64,000 nucleotides of DNA. Origin: Acidovorax carolinensis. GTDB lineage: Bacteria; Pseudomonadota; Gammaproteobacteria; Burkholderiales; Burkholderiaceae_C. The translations under genes and the position numbers were made by a program. The notes under the pieces are model-generated. The model was not told the DNA's origin. It did no database searches and worked only from the letters and a program-made list of their open reading frames with translations. Below are positions 1 to 8,350 of this stretch, one piece after another (the stretch's first letter is position 1; each line of letters starts with the position of its first letter). Location of the stretch: NCBI RefSeq assembly GCF_002157145.1, contig NZ_CP021361.1, forward strand, positions 434,001 through 498,000. The letters are read 5' to 3'.

Positions 1-482
1 TCGCTGGTCTGCAGGCCGCGGATGATCTCCACCAGCGCCATCATGGGCACGGGGTTGAAGAAGTGCATGCCGATGAACTTGTCGGCCCGGCTGGTGGCGG
101 CGGCAAGCTTGGTGATGGAGATCGACGAGGTGTTGGAGGCAATGATCACGTCGGGGCCGACGATGCCATCGACCTGCTTGAGGATCTTGAGCTTGAGTTC
201 GTAGTTTTCGGTGGCGGCCTCGATGACGAGCTGTGCAGCCTTCAGGTCGTCGTAGCTGGTGGAGACCTTGATGCGCGCCAGCGCGGTTTCCTTGTCGGCG
301 GCCGTGATCTTTTCCTTCTTGATCAGGCGGTCCAGGCTGCCCGCCACCGTGGCCAGCCCTTTTTGCACTGCGGCGTCGGAAATGTCCACCATCACCACGT
401 TAATGCCCGACACGGCACAGGCCTGCGCGATGCCATTGCCCATGGTGCCAGCGCCAATGATGCCAACGGTTTGAATCGTCAT
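1..482 (-). CDS. 3-hydroxybutyryl-CoA dehydrogenase, N-terminal part (cut by window edge)
   Basis: This is the first 160 codons of an NAD(P)-dependent 3-hydroxyacyl-CoA dehydrogenase, which interconverts 3-hydroxybutyryl-CoA and acetoacetyl-CoA in beta-oxidation, butanoate or PHB metabolism. The protein opens with the Rossmann dinucleotide motif GIIGAGTMGNG at residues 7-17, followed by the acidic VDIS turn. Later come the family motifs SNTSS and GMHFFNPVP, whose His and Asn belong to the active-site region. The ATG at 482 immediately precedes the Rossmann strand. The C-terminal catalytic domain lies beyond position 1, so activity and exact substrate cannot be judged. It is divergent from the GMC oxidoreductase gene. 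Confidence 0.93.
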   Translation of the reverse strand, partial: MTIQTVGIIGAGTMGNGIAQACAVSGINVVMVDISDAAVQKGLATVAGSLDRLIKKEKITAADKETALARIKVSTSYDDLKAAQLVIEAATENYELKLKILKQVDGIVGPDVIIASNTSSISITKLAAATSRADKFIGMHFFNPVPMMALVEIIRGLQTS

Positions 483-598
483 GGAGAGAACCCTCTTGGA
501 AGTGAAAAAAGTAACCGACATGGTAATTGGATCGCATGTCCGTTCGGTTATCGTGCCGACACACCGCTGCATCGAATGGCGGGAGAGACAAGGGAACC

Positions 599-2188
599 AT
601 GTTTGACTACATCGTGATTGGTGGGGGATCGGCCGGCTCGGTGCTGGCGGGGCGGCTGACAGAGGACCCCGCCGTGCGCGTGTGCCTGCTGGAGGCGGGG
701 CCCGCCGATCAAAGCGTTTTCATCCATTGCCCTGCCGGGCTGGCCGTGATGGCCAAGTTCGAGCTCAATGGCTGGGGGCAGAACACCACGCCGCAGCCAG
801 GGCTCAATGGCCGCCAGGGCTACCAGCCGCGCGGCAAGGTGCTGGGCGGCTCCAGCTCCATCAATGCCATGATCTATGTGCGCGGCCAGCCTGCCGACTA
901 CGACCATTGGGCCCAGCAGGGCAACCCCGGCTGGGCATGGAACGATGTCAGGCCCTATTTCCTGCGCGCCGAAAACAACGAGCGCCTGCGGGATGAATGG
1001 CATGGCAAGGGCGGCCCCCTGAACGTGGCCGACCTGCGCGCCCCCAACCGCTTCAGCCAGCTGTTCACCGAGGCGGGCGTGCAGGCCGGCTTTCCGCACA
1101 ACCCCGATTTCAATGGCGCCACGCAAGAAGGCGTGGGCATTTACCAGGTTACGCACAAGAACGGCGAGCGCCATAGCGTGGCCAAGGGCTATCTCACCCC
1201 GCACCTGGGCCGCCCCAACCTGCGCGTCATCACGCAGGCGCATGCCACGCGGGTGCTGCTGGAAGGGCGGCGGGCCGTGGGCGTGGAATACCGCCAGGGC
1301 GGCCAGCTGCACCAGCTCAAGGCCGCGCGCGAAGTGCTGCTGAGCGCGGGCGCGCTGCTGTCGCCGCAGCTGCTCATGCTGTCGGGCATTGGGCCGGGGG
1401 CGCAACTGCAGCGCCACGGCATTGCGGTGCAGCACGACTTGCCCGGCGTGGGCCAACATTTGCATGACCACCCGGATGTGGTGCAGGTGATGGATGCACC
1501 GGGCCTGACGGATCTGTTCGGGCTGTCGCCGCGGGGAATGGTGAACGTGGCACGCGGCATGCTGGAGTGGCGCCGCACCCGTACCGGCATGCTCACCACC
1601 AACTTCGCTGAGGCGGGGGGCTTCATCAAGAGCGATCCGTCCGAACCGGCGCCCGATCTGCAACTGCATTTCGTCATCGGCAAGCTCTTGGACCATGGCC
1701 GCAAGACGGTGCTGGGCCATGGCTATTCCTCCCATGTCTGCCTGCTGCAGCCGCGCAGCCGCGGCACGGTGGCGCTGGCCAGCAATGACCCCCTGCAGCT
1801 GCCGCTGGTGGACCCGCAGTTTTTGAGCGATCCCGACGACATGGTGCGCATGGTGCGGGGCGTCAGGCGTATGCGCGCCATCCTGCAGCAGCCGGCGCTG
1901 GCCCAGTTTGGGGCCAAGGAGCAGGCTGCGTCGGCCAGTGCCAAGACCGATGCGCAGATTGAGCAGTTCATCCGCCAGTACGCCGACACCATCTACCACC
2001 CCGTGGGCACCTGCCGCATGGGGCCGGGGACGCTGGACGTGGTGGATGCCCAGCTGCGTGTGCATGGCATGCAGCGGTTGCGGGTGGTGGATGCGTCCAT
2101 CATGCCGCGCATCGTCAGCGGCAACACCAACGCGCCGGTTGTCATGATTGCCGAAAAGGCGGTGGATTTTTTGCGCGCGGCAGCGTAA
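599..2188 (+). CDS. GMC family oxidoreductase (choline dehydrogenase/alcohol dehydrogenase-like)
   Basis: A 529-residue FAD-dependent glucose-methanol-choline oxidoreductase that probably oxidises a primary alcohol to the aldehyde. The start at 599 puts the FAD-binding motif GGGSAGSVLAGRL at residues 8-20. An in-frame upstream extension to 527 would put about 24 non-homologous residues in front of it. The second FAD-site motif GGSSSINAM and the C-terminal HPVGTCRMG (His about 467) with SGNTNAP about 40 residues later form the usual His/Asn catalytic pair. Length matches the BetA/AlkJ group (530-560). The substrate cannot be assigned: there is no betaine aldehyde dehydrogenase beside it, so a choline role is unsupported. 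Confidence 0.9.
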   Translation: MFDYIVIGGGSAGSVLAGRLTEDPAVRVCLLEAGPADQSVFIHCPAGLAVMAKFELNGWGQNTTPQPGLNGRQGYQPRGKVLGGSSSINAMIYVRGQPADYDHWAQQGNPGWAWNDVRPYFLRAENNERLRDEWHGKGGPLNVADLRAPNRFSQLFTEAGVQAGFPHNPDFNGATQEGVGIYQVTHKNGERHSVAKGYLTPHLGRPNLRVITQAHATRVLLEGRRAVGVEYRQGGQLHQLKAAREVLLSAGALLSPQLLMLSGIGPGAQLQRHGIAVQHDLPGVGQHLHDHPDVVQVMDAPGLTDLFGLSPRGMVNVARGMLEWRRTRTGMLTTNFAEAGGFIKSDPSEPAPDLQLHFVIGKLLDHGRKTVLGHGYSSHVCLLQPRSRGTVALASNDPLQLPLVDPQFLSDPDDMVRMVRGVRRMRAILQQPALAQFGAKEQAASASAKTDAQIEQFIRQYADTIYHPVGTCRMGPGTLDVVDAQLRVHGMQRLRVVDASIMPRIVSGNTNAPVVMIAEKAVDFLRAAA

Positions 2189-2376
2189 AGCTGGCCACGC
2201 CAAGGCGTACTGGACGGGAATTTAAGAAATCTTTCAGATCTGCGTAAGCGATTTTTAACGGGCAAAAGCTGCGGGTTTTTCTAGACTTCTTTCACGGTTA
2301 CGGATGCAGGGTGCAGCCGGCCCGATGCCACTCGACATGGCACCGTATTTGGCTCCGAAGGCCAGGAAAGAACGTG

Positions 2377-3114
2377 ATGAAAATCGACCCCCGCGAAATT
2401 GCTGAAATCGCCAGCGCCCAGCCAGGCGCTCCCCGCATGGATATGTATGCGGGCATTCACAAGGCCATGCGTGCCTTCATGGCCGACACCCTGCTGGGAC
2501 TGGGGCGCATGGATGTGGATGACGACCTTGAATTCGCCCAGGCCAGCGAACGCGTGATGCAGCTGCTGGACTTTTGCCGCTCACACCTGCACCACGAAAA
2601 CGCCTTTGTGCACAGGGCCATGGATGCACGGGCGCCGGGCGCCAGCGCTGCCGTCGAAGCGGAGCATGCCGAACACGAGCAGGCCATCGCAGCGCTGTCG
2701 GCCAGCATCGTGCACCTGCAGGCCTGCGCCCGCGTGGCACGGCCCGCCGCGGCCCAGGCGCTCTATCGCCAGCTGGCATTGTTTGTGGCCCATAACTTCG
2801 AGCACATGCACCAGGAGGAAACCGTGCACAACGATGTGCTGTGGACCCACTACAGCGATGAGGAACTCATGGGTGTGCATGATGCCCTCGTGGCCTCCAT
2901 TCCCGCCGGGGAAATGATGGTGGTGGTGCGCTGGCTCGTTCCCTTCATGGCGCCCGCAGAGCGCGTTGCCATGCTGGCCGACATGCGCCAGCATGCACCC
3001 GCACCCGCCTTCGCTGCGGTGCTGAACACGGTGCAGCCGCACCTCACGCAAGCCGAGTGGGGCAAGCTGATGCGGGGCCTTGGAATGGCGCCCGCTCCGG
3101 GTCTGGTGCATTGA
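2377..3114 (+). CDS. Hemerythrin HHE-domain protein
   Basis: A 245-residue cytoplasmic protein with a hemerythrin-like four-helix bundle that probably binds a di-iron centre for O2, NO or iron handling. The ligand pattern is visible: IHKAMR near residue 28, HLHHEN near 71-76, HAEHE near 98-102 and HNFEHMHQEE near 138-147. A C-terminal extension of about 85 residues carries no motif I recognise. The ATG at 2377 follows an aggaaag ribosome site; earlier in-frame codons encode an implausible leader. It stands alone between the GMC gene and a convergent PNPOx-GAF gene. The nearby redox-control genes make oxygen or NO sensing plausible, but that is inference. Confidence 0.82.
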   Translation: MKIDPREIAEIASAQPGAPRMDMYAGIHKAMRAFMADTLLGLGRMDVDDDLEFAQASERVMQLLDFCRSHLHHENAFVHRAMDARAPGASAAVEAEHAEHEQAIAALSASIVHLQACARVARPAAAQALYRQLALFVAHNFEHMHQEETVHNDVLWTHYSDEELMGVHDALVASIPAGEMMVVVRWLVPFMAPAERVAMLADMRQHAPAPAFAAVLNTVQPHLTQAEWGKLMRGLGMAPAPGLVH

Positions 3115-3132
3115 AGGCCGAGAGCGGCGGGA

Positions 3133-4482
3133 TCACGCAGGCATGTCTTCGAGCACGATGGGCCGCTCCAGGCACAGGCGAAAGCGCCCCCGCCCGGTTT
3201 TCTCGATGCGAACATGCGGGCAGTGCTCCTGCAGGCGGCGCTGCAGCAAAAGCAACCTGGCCTCAAGATTGTCAGCAACATCCGGCAGCCGAATCATCGG
3301 ATCCAGCCGCAATTCGCGGTTGGAGAAGTCCACCCGGCCCTGGCTGGCGTTGTCGCGCAGCAGCTTCCAGAAAATGGCCCCCGCCACGCCCTTGATGAGG
3401 TAGTCATCGTTGATGAAAACGCTGTCATTGGCCGCAAAGTGGCGGATCCGCAGCGGGGCTCCGCTGACCACAGGGGCGGCGGGCGCGGGGCTGGCAACCT
3501 CGGGGCTGTCGGTGGTCGCCTGGAGCAGGTCGATGGCGGCGCCCAGCTGACCCGCAATGGCCACAAGCATGTCCTCGTCTTCAAAGTTGAACTGCAGGTC
3601 GAGCGGGCTTTCTGCGAACAGAACGCCCAGCAGATGTCCGGCGGAGATGATCGGAACGGCGATCTGGCTGTGGGGCTGCGCCAGGCCCGGGTACGGGATG
3701 TCCATGCCGGGCAGTGCGGCCCCAGCGTGGTGCGCTTCGGTCAGGCTCGTGCGGATGGCGTGACTGTAGAGTGCGGCGTGGGTCATGTGTGAGATGCGCA
3801 CAGGTGTCTGCTCGCGCGCCGCCACGCCGATCACGCCATGGCCCAGCTGTATCTCGGAGCCCACCCCCGAGGTGCGGTAGCCGCAGCTGGCCACGGTGTA
3901 AAGCCGCTGCGCGCTGGGGTCCAGCATCAGGACCATGGCGTGGCGAATTCCGAGGTGCTCCTGCAGCGCGCCGAGTGTGGTCTGCAGCAGGCTGTCGAGC
4001 GCCGTGCAGCGCGCCAGGCGCTCGCCGCACAGCCGCAATGCGTGCAACAGGCCAGGCCGGGGGGCGGGTGCATCCAGTCCCTCGCCCGGCACTTCGTCAA
4101 TATGCTCGACAGCGTAGATGTCCGCGCCCCGGAGTTCAAAAACGCCAGCCATGCCCGTGTGCGATGCAATTCCGGCCAGCTGAGCCCGCATGCTCTCGAA
4201 CACCGGGCCTGCGGTTTCGGTGTGCTGGTAGTGAAGGTGCAGCCGGTAGAACCGCGCGGTGACGGGGTCCAGCACCAGCACCGACGCCCACGGATTGCTC
4301 AGGATGTTCTGGCGCGTCTTGTTGAAGAACTGGTATGACAGTGCCACGTGGCCGGCATCCACATAGACCACTTGCGAGATGTAGGCGACATTGGGCGTCC
4401 CATCGGGGGAGCAGGTGGACATGACGGCGGGAATGGCTCCTTCCAGGCAAGGGCGGATTGCGTGCAGGGAAATCGCGCTCAT
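3133..4482 (-). CDS. PNPOx-like/GAF domain fusion protein
   Basis: A 449-residue protein whose N-terminal ~120 residues look like a split-barrel flavin/PNPOx fold (STCSPDGTPNVAYIS, then the strand pattern NPWASVLVLDP). A GAF sensor domain follows at about residues 150-320 (HGVIGVAAREQTPVRI, IAVPIISAGHLLGVLFAES), and a C-terminal ~100-residue segment with a winged-helix-like predicted pattern ends the protein. It may sense a ligand or redox state through flavin and GAF modules. Its ATG overlaps the TGA of the gene at 4479-4973 (ATGA), so the two are translationally coupled and both carry PNPOx-like domains. No output domain is certain; calling it a regulator is inference. Confidence 0.72.
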   Translation of the reverse strand: MSAISLHAIRPCLEGAIPAVMSTCSPDGTPNVAYISQVVYVDAGHVALSYQFFNKTRQNILSNPWASVLVLDPVTARFYRLHLHYQHTETAGPVFESMRAQLAGIASHTGMAGVFELRGADIYAVEHIDEVPGEGLDAPAPRPGLLHALRLCGERLARCTALDSLLQTTLGALQEHLGIRHAMVLMLDPSAQRLYTVASCGYRTSGVGSEIQLGHGVIGVAAREQTPVRISHMTHAALYSHAIRTSLTEAHHAGAALPGMDIPYPGLAQPHSQIAVPIISAGHLLGVLFAESPLDLQFNFEDEDMLVAIAGQLGAAIDLLQATTDSPEVASPAPAAPVVSGAPLRIRHFAANDSVFINDDYLIKGVAGAIFWKLLRDNASQGRVDFSNRELRLDPMIRLPDVADNLEARLLLLQRRLQEHCPHVRIEKTGRGRFRLCLERPIVLEDMPA

Positions 4483-4973
4483 GGCTGCAACGGCTTAACG
4501 GGTTGGCCAGCGCGAGGCCCGGGGGTCTGGTCGAATGCGGCCGTGGGAGTGAATTCCACTGCCACCAGATCGGCCAGTGGGGCGGCCAGCATGGCGGCCA
4601 CATAGGCCGGACCGTAGCCCACTTGTCCCACTTCGTTCTGCATGGAACGCAGGTAGGCCTGCAGCTGCGGCAGGTCATCGGGCACGGCCGGGCGCACCTG
4701 CGCTTGCGGTGCCTTGAGCTGCAGGGTGCGGTGGGTAGAGGGCTCGCTGAAGACCACGGCAATTTGACCGGTGCTTTCAATATCGCGCAGCAATTGCACA
4801 GACTGGCTGCGGCGCAGGAACACGGTCACCCGGCCTCCATCTGCGCGGATGTGGCTGCCCACGGCGCGCATCACGCTCGGCCGCAAACCCGCATTGCGGG
4901 AGGCCACGATGGCCGACACGCCCTTGGCCACCATGGCAATGCGGTCGGGGTCCAGTAGTGCCGGATGCGTCAT
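4479..4973 (-). CDS. Pyridoxamine 5'-phosphate oxidase-like flavin-fold protein
   Basis: A 164-residue protein with the short split-barrel flavin-reductase pattern: a start with ALLDPDRIAMV, an SAIVASRN strand, a GRVTVFLRRSQS strand and a QIAVVFSEPSTHRTLQLKA strand. The last ~60 residues are a helical tail. Proteins of this size often bind FMN, F420 or heme rather than act on pyridoxamine phosphate, so a vitamin B6 role should not be assumed. It starts 10 bases after the stop of the ABC permease (4984-5823) and overlaps the downstream PNPOx-GAF gene by ATGA, so the three may form one transcript. Confidence 0.7.
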   Translation of the reverse strand: MTHPALLDPDRIAMVAKGVSAIVASRNAGLRPSVMRAVGSHIRADGGRVTVFLRRSQSVQLLRDIESTGQIAVVFSEPSTHRTLQLKAPQAQVRPAVPDDLPQLQAYLRSMQNEVGQVGYGPAYVAAMLAAPLADLVAVEFTPTAAFDQTPGPRAGQPVKPLQP

Positions 4974-4983
4974 GGCAGTGCCA

Positions 4984-5823
4984 TCAGGCCTTGAAGCGTT
5001 TGCGCGTAAGCGCCAGCGCCACCCAGAAAGCCACCACGGTGGTGACCACCAGCACCAGAGCGTGGCGCAACGCGTTGTCGGGCCATTGGTCCATGAACAG
5101 CGGCCGCACCAGCTCGACCGCATTGGTCAGCGGCAACCAGTCGGAGATGGCGCGCACGATGGGCGGCAGCTGTTCGCGCGGGAAGAACACCCCCGACAGG
5201 AACATCATGGGCGTGAGCACCAGCGTGAAGTAATAGGTGAAAAAATCGTAGCCCTTGGCCAGCGCGTTGAAGATGAGGGCGATGCTGGAGAACATGATGC
5301 CCACGAACAGCAGCACCGGCCAGGCCACCAGCAATTTGGGGCTGTGGCTGATAGAGAGCGCCAGCATCACCCCCAGGATGGCGGTCACGGTGAACAGTGC
5401 CTTGAACGCGGCCCACAACATCTCGGCCAGCACCACGTCATCGAGGCTGATAGGGGCATTCATGATGCCGTCCCAGGTTTTTTGCACATGCATGCGCGAA
5501 AACGCCGAATACAGTGCCTCGAAGCTCGCCGCGTTCATGGCGCTCATGCAGATCGAGCCGCTGGCCAGGAACAGGATGTAGGGCACCGTCTGCCCGCCCA
5601 CATGCAGCTGCCCCACCAGCGCGCCCATGCCGTAGCCAAAGGCCACCAGCCACATCAGTGGTTCGGCAATATTGCCCACCAGGCTGGGAATGGCCAGCTT
5701 GCGCCACACCAGCAGATTGCGCAAAAACACCGGCCACCAACGGGTTGAAAGGCTGGGCGCACGCCACACGGATGGAGGAAGCGGGCCAGCAGTGGCCGGG
5801 GCGGATGGGACGGTGGTGGACAT
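4984..5823 (-). CDS. ABC-2 type transporter permease (NodJ-like)
   Basis: A 279-residue inner-membrane permease with about six predicted transmembrane helices and an ABC-2/NodJ pattern (NIAEPLMWLVAFGYGMG, then MHVQKTWDGIMNAP, then FLSGVFFPREQLP). It would export a glycolipid or other lipophilic substrate with an ATPase partner. The start chosen (5823) gives MSTTVPSA; the longer reading adds 20 residues that overlap the promoter area of divergent purT. Its natural partner is the NodI-like ATPase at 7247-8188, which is not adjacent because purT lies between them. The same-strand PNPOx genes follow after 10 bases. Confidence 0.85.
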   Translation of the reverse strand: MSTTVPSAPATAGPLPPSVWRAPSLSTRWWPVFLRNLLVWRKLAIPSLVGNIAEPLMWLVAFGYGMGALVGQLHVGGQTVPYILFLASGSICMSAMNAASFEALYSAFSRMHVQKTWDGIMNAPISLDDVVLAEMLWAAFKALFTVTAILGVMLALSISHSPKLLVAWPVLLFVGIMFSSIALIFNALAKGYDFFTYYFTLVLTPMMFLSGVFFPREQLPPIVRAISDWLPLTNAVELVRPLFMDQWPDNALRHALVLVVTTVVAFWVALALTRKRFKA

Positions 5824-5971
5824 GCACTTATTGTGCGATGTTGGCCGTCTGGAGGACAGCCCCCTGCAGAGCGTTACGACCATCGCTTAAAGTCGCCATC
5901 AACGTGTGACCGGTGCGCGTCCATCGCGTCCGTTGCCCCGATTTTCCTTCCACCTTTTTGAAATGCCCGCC

Positions 5972-7174
5972 ATGACTACCCTTGGAACCCCCCTGTCGCC
6001 CCATGCCACCAAAGTCATGCTGCTGGGCTCGGGCGAGCTGGGAAAGGAGGTGCTGATTGCGCTGCAGCGCCTGGGCGTGGAAACGATTGCGGTGGACCGC
6101 TACGACAACGCCCCCGGCCAGCAGGTGTCCCACCACAGCCACACCATCACCATGAGCGACCCGGCGCAGCTCAAGGCCCTGATCGAGGCCGAGCGTCCCC
6201 ACCTGGTGGTGCCCGAGATCGAGGCCATCGCCACCCCCATGCTCGAAGAGCTGGAAGCCGCCGGCGCCGTGCGCGTGATCCCTACGGCCCGCGCTGCACG
6301 TCTGACCATGGACCGCGAAGGCATTCGCGTGCTGGCCGCCGAAACGCTGGGCCTGCCCACCAGCCCTTACAAGTTCTGCAATTCACTCGATGAACTGCAG
6401 ACCGCCATTGACGCAGGGATTGGCTACCCCTGCATCGTCAAACCGGTGATGAGCAGCTCGGGCAAAGGCCAGAGCAAGATCGACGGTCCGGCCGATGTGC
6501 AAAAAGCCTGGGACACTGCCATGGCCGGTGGCCGCGTGAGCCACGGCCGCGTGATCGTCGAAGGCTTCATCGACTTCGACTACGAAATCACCCAGCTCAC
6601 CGTGCGGGCCTTGGGCGCCGAGGGCCAGATCGAGACCCATTTCTGCGACCCCATCGGCCATGTGCAGGTGAGCGGCGACTATGTGGAAAGCTGGCAGCCG
6701 CACCCCATGCACCCCGCCGCGCTCGAAAAATCACGTCAGATCGCAAAGGCCGTGACGGACAACCTCGGTGGCCAGGGCTTGTTTGGCGTGGAACTGTTCG
6801 TCAAGGGCGAGCAGGTCTGGTTCAGCGAAGTGAGCCCGCGCCCGCACGACACGGGCCTGGTCACGCTGTGCACCCAGCACCAGAGCGAGTTCGAGCTGCA
6901 CGCCCGGGCCATCCTGGGCCTGCCGGTGGACACCAGCCTGCGCAACCCCGGCGCCAGCGCGGTCATCTACGGCGGCGTGGACGCCGTGGGCATCGTGTTT
7001 GATGGTGTGGAAGAGGCGCTGCGCGTGCCCGGCACCGATCTGCGCCTGTTCGGCAAGCCCGAGAGCTTTGCCAAGCGCCGCATGGGCGTGGCGCTGGCGC
7101 GCGCGGGCGATGTGGATACGGCGCGCGCCAATGCCAAGCTGGCGGCCAGCAAGGTGCGGCCACGCCAGGTTTGA
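5972..7174 (+). CDS. purT: Formate-dependent phosphoribosylglycinamide formyltransferase 2
   Basis: A 400-residue ATP-grasp enzyme that formylates GAR with formate and ATP in purine synthesis, independently of folate. It is near-colinear with E. coli Pur[13 protein letters not shown] near the start, [20 protein letters not shown], the ATP-grasp segment [12 protein letters not shown], the metal-binding GLFGVELFV and [12 protein letters not shown], and a C-terminal [18 protein letters not shown]. The ATG at 5972 matches the E. coli start; an upstream in-frame ATG (5906) adds 22 unrelated residues. It stands alone on the plus strand between the two halves of an ABC exporter, and a dispersed palindrome that may serve as a terminator follows it. 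Confidence 0.97.
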   Translation: MTTLGTPLSPHATKVMLLGSGELGKEVLIALQRLGVETIAVDRYDNAPGQQVSHHSHTITMSDPAQLKALIEAERPHLVVPEIEAIATPMLEELEAAGAVRVIPTARAARLTMDREGIRVLAAETLGLPTSPYKFCNSLDELQTAIDAGIGYPCIVKPVMSSSGKGQSKIDGPADVQKAWDTAMAGGRVSHGRVIVEGFIDFDYEITQLTVRALGAEGQIETHFCDPIGHVQVSGDYVESWQPHPMHPAALEKSRQIAKAVTDNLGGQGLFGVELFVKGEQVWFSEVSPRPHDTGLVTLCTQHQSEFELHARAILGLPVDTSLRNPGASAVIYGGVDAVGIVFDGVEEALRVPGTDLRLFGKPESFAKRRMGVALARAGDVDTARANAKLAASKVRPRQV

Positions 7175-7179
7175 GTATC

Positions 7180-7230
7180 AAAAAAGCCGCTAGCGCTTAT
7201 TGGGTAAGCGCTAATAGCTATGATTTGGTG
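7180..7230 (+). repeat. Dispersed palindromic repeat, copy A (between convergent genes)
   Basis: The core is tagcgcttattgggtaagcg followed by ctaatagctat: a 7-8 bp stem with a short loop and an AGCTAT tail. It sits between the 3' ends of purT and the NodI-like gene, where the hairpin could end transcription in both directions. It is the best-preserved palindrome of the family seen here. Confidence 0.85.
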
Positions 7231-7246
7231 AGCAAATTTCGCGCGT

Positions 7247-8188
7247 TCAACCGTCTTCGCGGATCTGCCGCCCGGTGAGCTTGAGGAATAAATCTTCCAG
7301 GTTGGCCGGCCGGTGCAGCGTGCGCAGATGGCCATGGCGCCCCAGCGCCTGCAGCAGGGGCTGGGTGTTCTGGGTGTAGAAAAAAACGGTCTCGCCGCTG
7401 ACCTCCACGCGGGCGGCCAGCGCGCGCAGGGCTTCGTCCTGGGCCAGGGCGATGGCGCCCACGCCATACACCTCGACCACGTCGGGCTCCAGGTGCCGGG
7501 CAATCAGCTCGCGCGGGCGGCCTTCGGTGATCTTCCTGCCATGGTCCAGCACCAGCAGGCGCGAGCACAGGCGCTCGGCCTCGTCCATGAAATGGGTGGT
7601 GAGCAAGATGGATTTGCCCTGCTGCAGCAATCGTTGCAGGCGCTCCCACATCAGGTGGCGGGCCTGCGGGTCCAGGCCCGTGGTGGGCTCGTCGAGCAGC
7701 AGCAGGCGCGGGTCGTTGACCAGCGCGCGGGCCAGCGACAGGCGCCGTTTCATGCCGCCCGACAGCTCACCGGGCTTGGCGTTGGCCTTGTGGGTAAGGG
7801 CCGCAAATTCGAGCAGGCGGGGCACGCGCTCGTCCATCACCGCACCCTTCAGGCCAAAGTAGCGGCCGAACACGCGCAGGTTTTCCGCGCAGGTGAAGTC
7901 GGGGTCCAGCGTATCGAACTGTGTGACCACGCCCAGCTGCGCCTTGATGGCCAGGGCATCGCGGGGCATGTGCAGCGGGGCCGCGCCGTCCCCGGGGAAG
8001 AATTGCACGCTGCCGCTGTCGGGCGCGGTGTGCCCCAGGCACATGCGGATCGTGGTGGTCTTGCCGGCACCATTGGGGCCGATCACGCCCAGGCATTCGC
8101 CCGGGGCAATGGTGAACGACACCTCGTTGACCACCGGGGTGTCGCCGTAGCGTTTGCTCAGCTGCGAGGCTGCGAAGAGGTCCGTCAT
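7247..8188 (-). CDS. ABC-2 transporter ATP-binding protein (NodI-like)
   Basis: A 313-residue ABC ATPase that would power the permease at 4984-5823. It has Walker [10 protein letters not shown] near residues 37-45, a Q-loop segment VVTQFDTLD, the signature [15 protein letters not shown], Walker [14 protein letters not shown] and the switch His in [11 protein letters not shown]. The [16 protein letters not shown] stretch is typical of the NodI/drug-export group. The ATG at 8188 follows a noncoding spacer; a longer reading to 8293 runs through repeat copy B and is unlikely. The C-terminal ~90 residues resemble the regulatory tail of these ATPases. Separation from its permease by purT is unusual. 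Confidence 0.88.
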   Translation of the reverse strand: MTDLFAASQLSKRYGDTPVVNEVSFTIAPGECLGVIGPNGAGKTTTIRMCLGHTAPDSGSVQFFPGDGAAPLHMPRDALAIKAQLGVVTQFDTLDPDFTCAENLRVFGRYFGLKGAVMDERVPRLLEFAALTHKANAKPGELSGGMKRRLSLARALVNDPRLLLLDEPTTGLDPQARHLMWERLQRLLQQGKSILLTTHFMDEAERLCSRLLVLDHGRKITEGRPRELIARHLEPDVVEVYGVGAIALAQDEALRALAARVEVSGETVFFYTQNTQPLLQALGRHGHLRTLHRPANLEDLFLKLTGRQIREDG

Positions 8189-8271
8189 GGACTGATTGTG
8201 TGCGATCTGGCGGGCACCTGGGCGCAGTGGCGGGGCGCCGGTGTATGCCGCGAAAATTTGGTGGCAAATAC

Positions 8272-8320
8272 CCGCCTGGCGCTTGCTGTGCAAGCGCGAA
8301 CAGCTATCAAAAATGAAGTT
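8272..8320 (+). repeat. Dispersed palindromic repeat, copy B
   Basis: The core ggcgcttgctgtgcaagcg plus cgaacagctatcaaaaatga matches the family consensus (hairpin, then AGCTATCAAAA). It lies in the 162-bp gap between the amn 3' end and the start of the NodI-like gene, both on the minus strand. The rest of this gap shows nothing else recognisable. Confidence 0.8.
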
Positions 8321-8350
8321 TTTACCGGTGGTGCCAGCGCCCCGCGCGGC

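Noticed and set aside
548..2203. Long antisense frame opposite the GMC gene
   Set aside because: High-GC codon bias leaves the opposite strand open; the translation is His/Arg/Gln-rich with no domain, while the plus strand has full GMC motifs.
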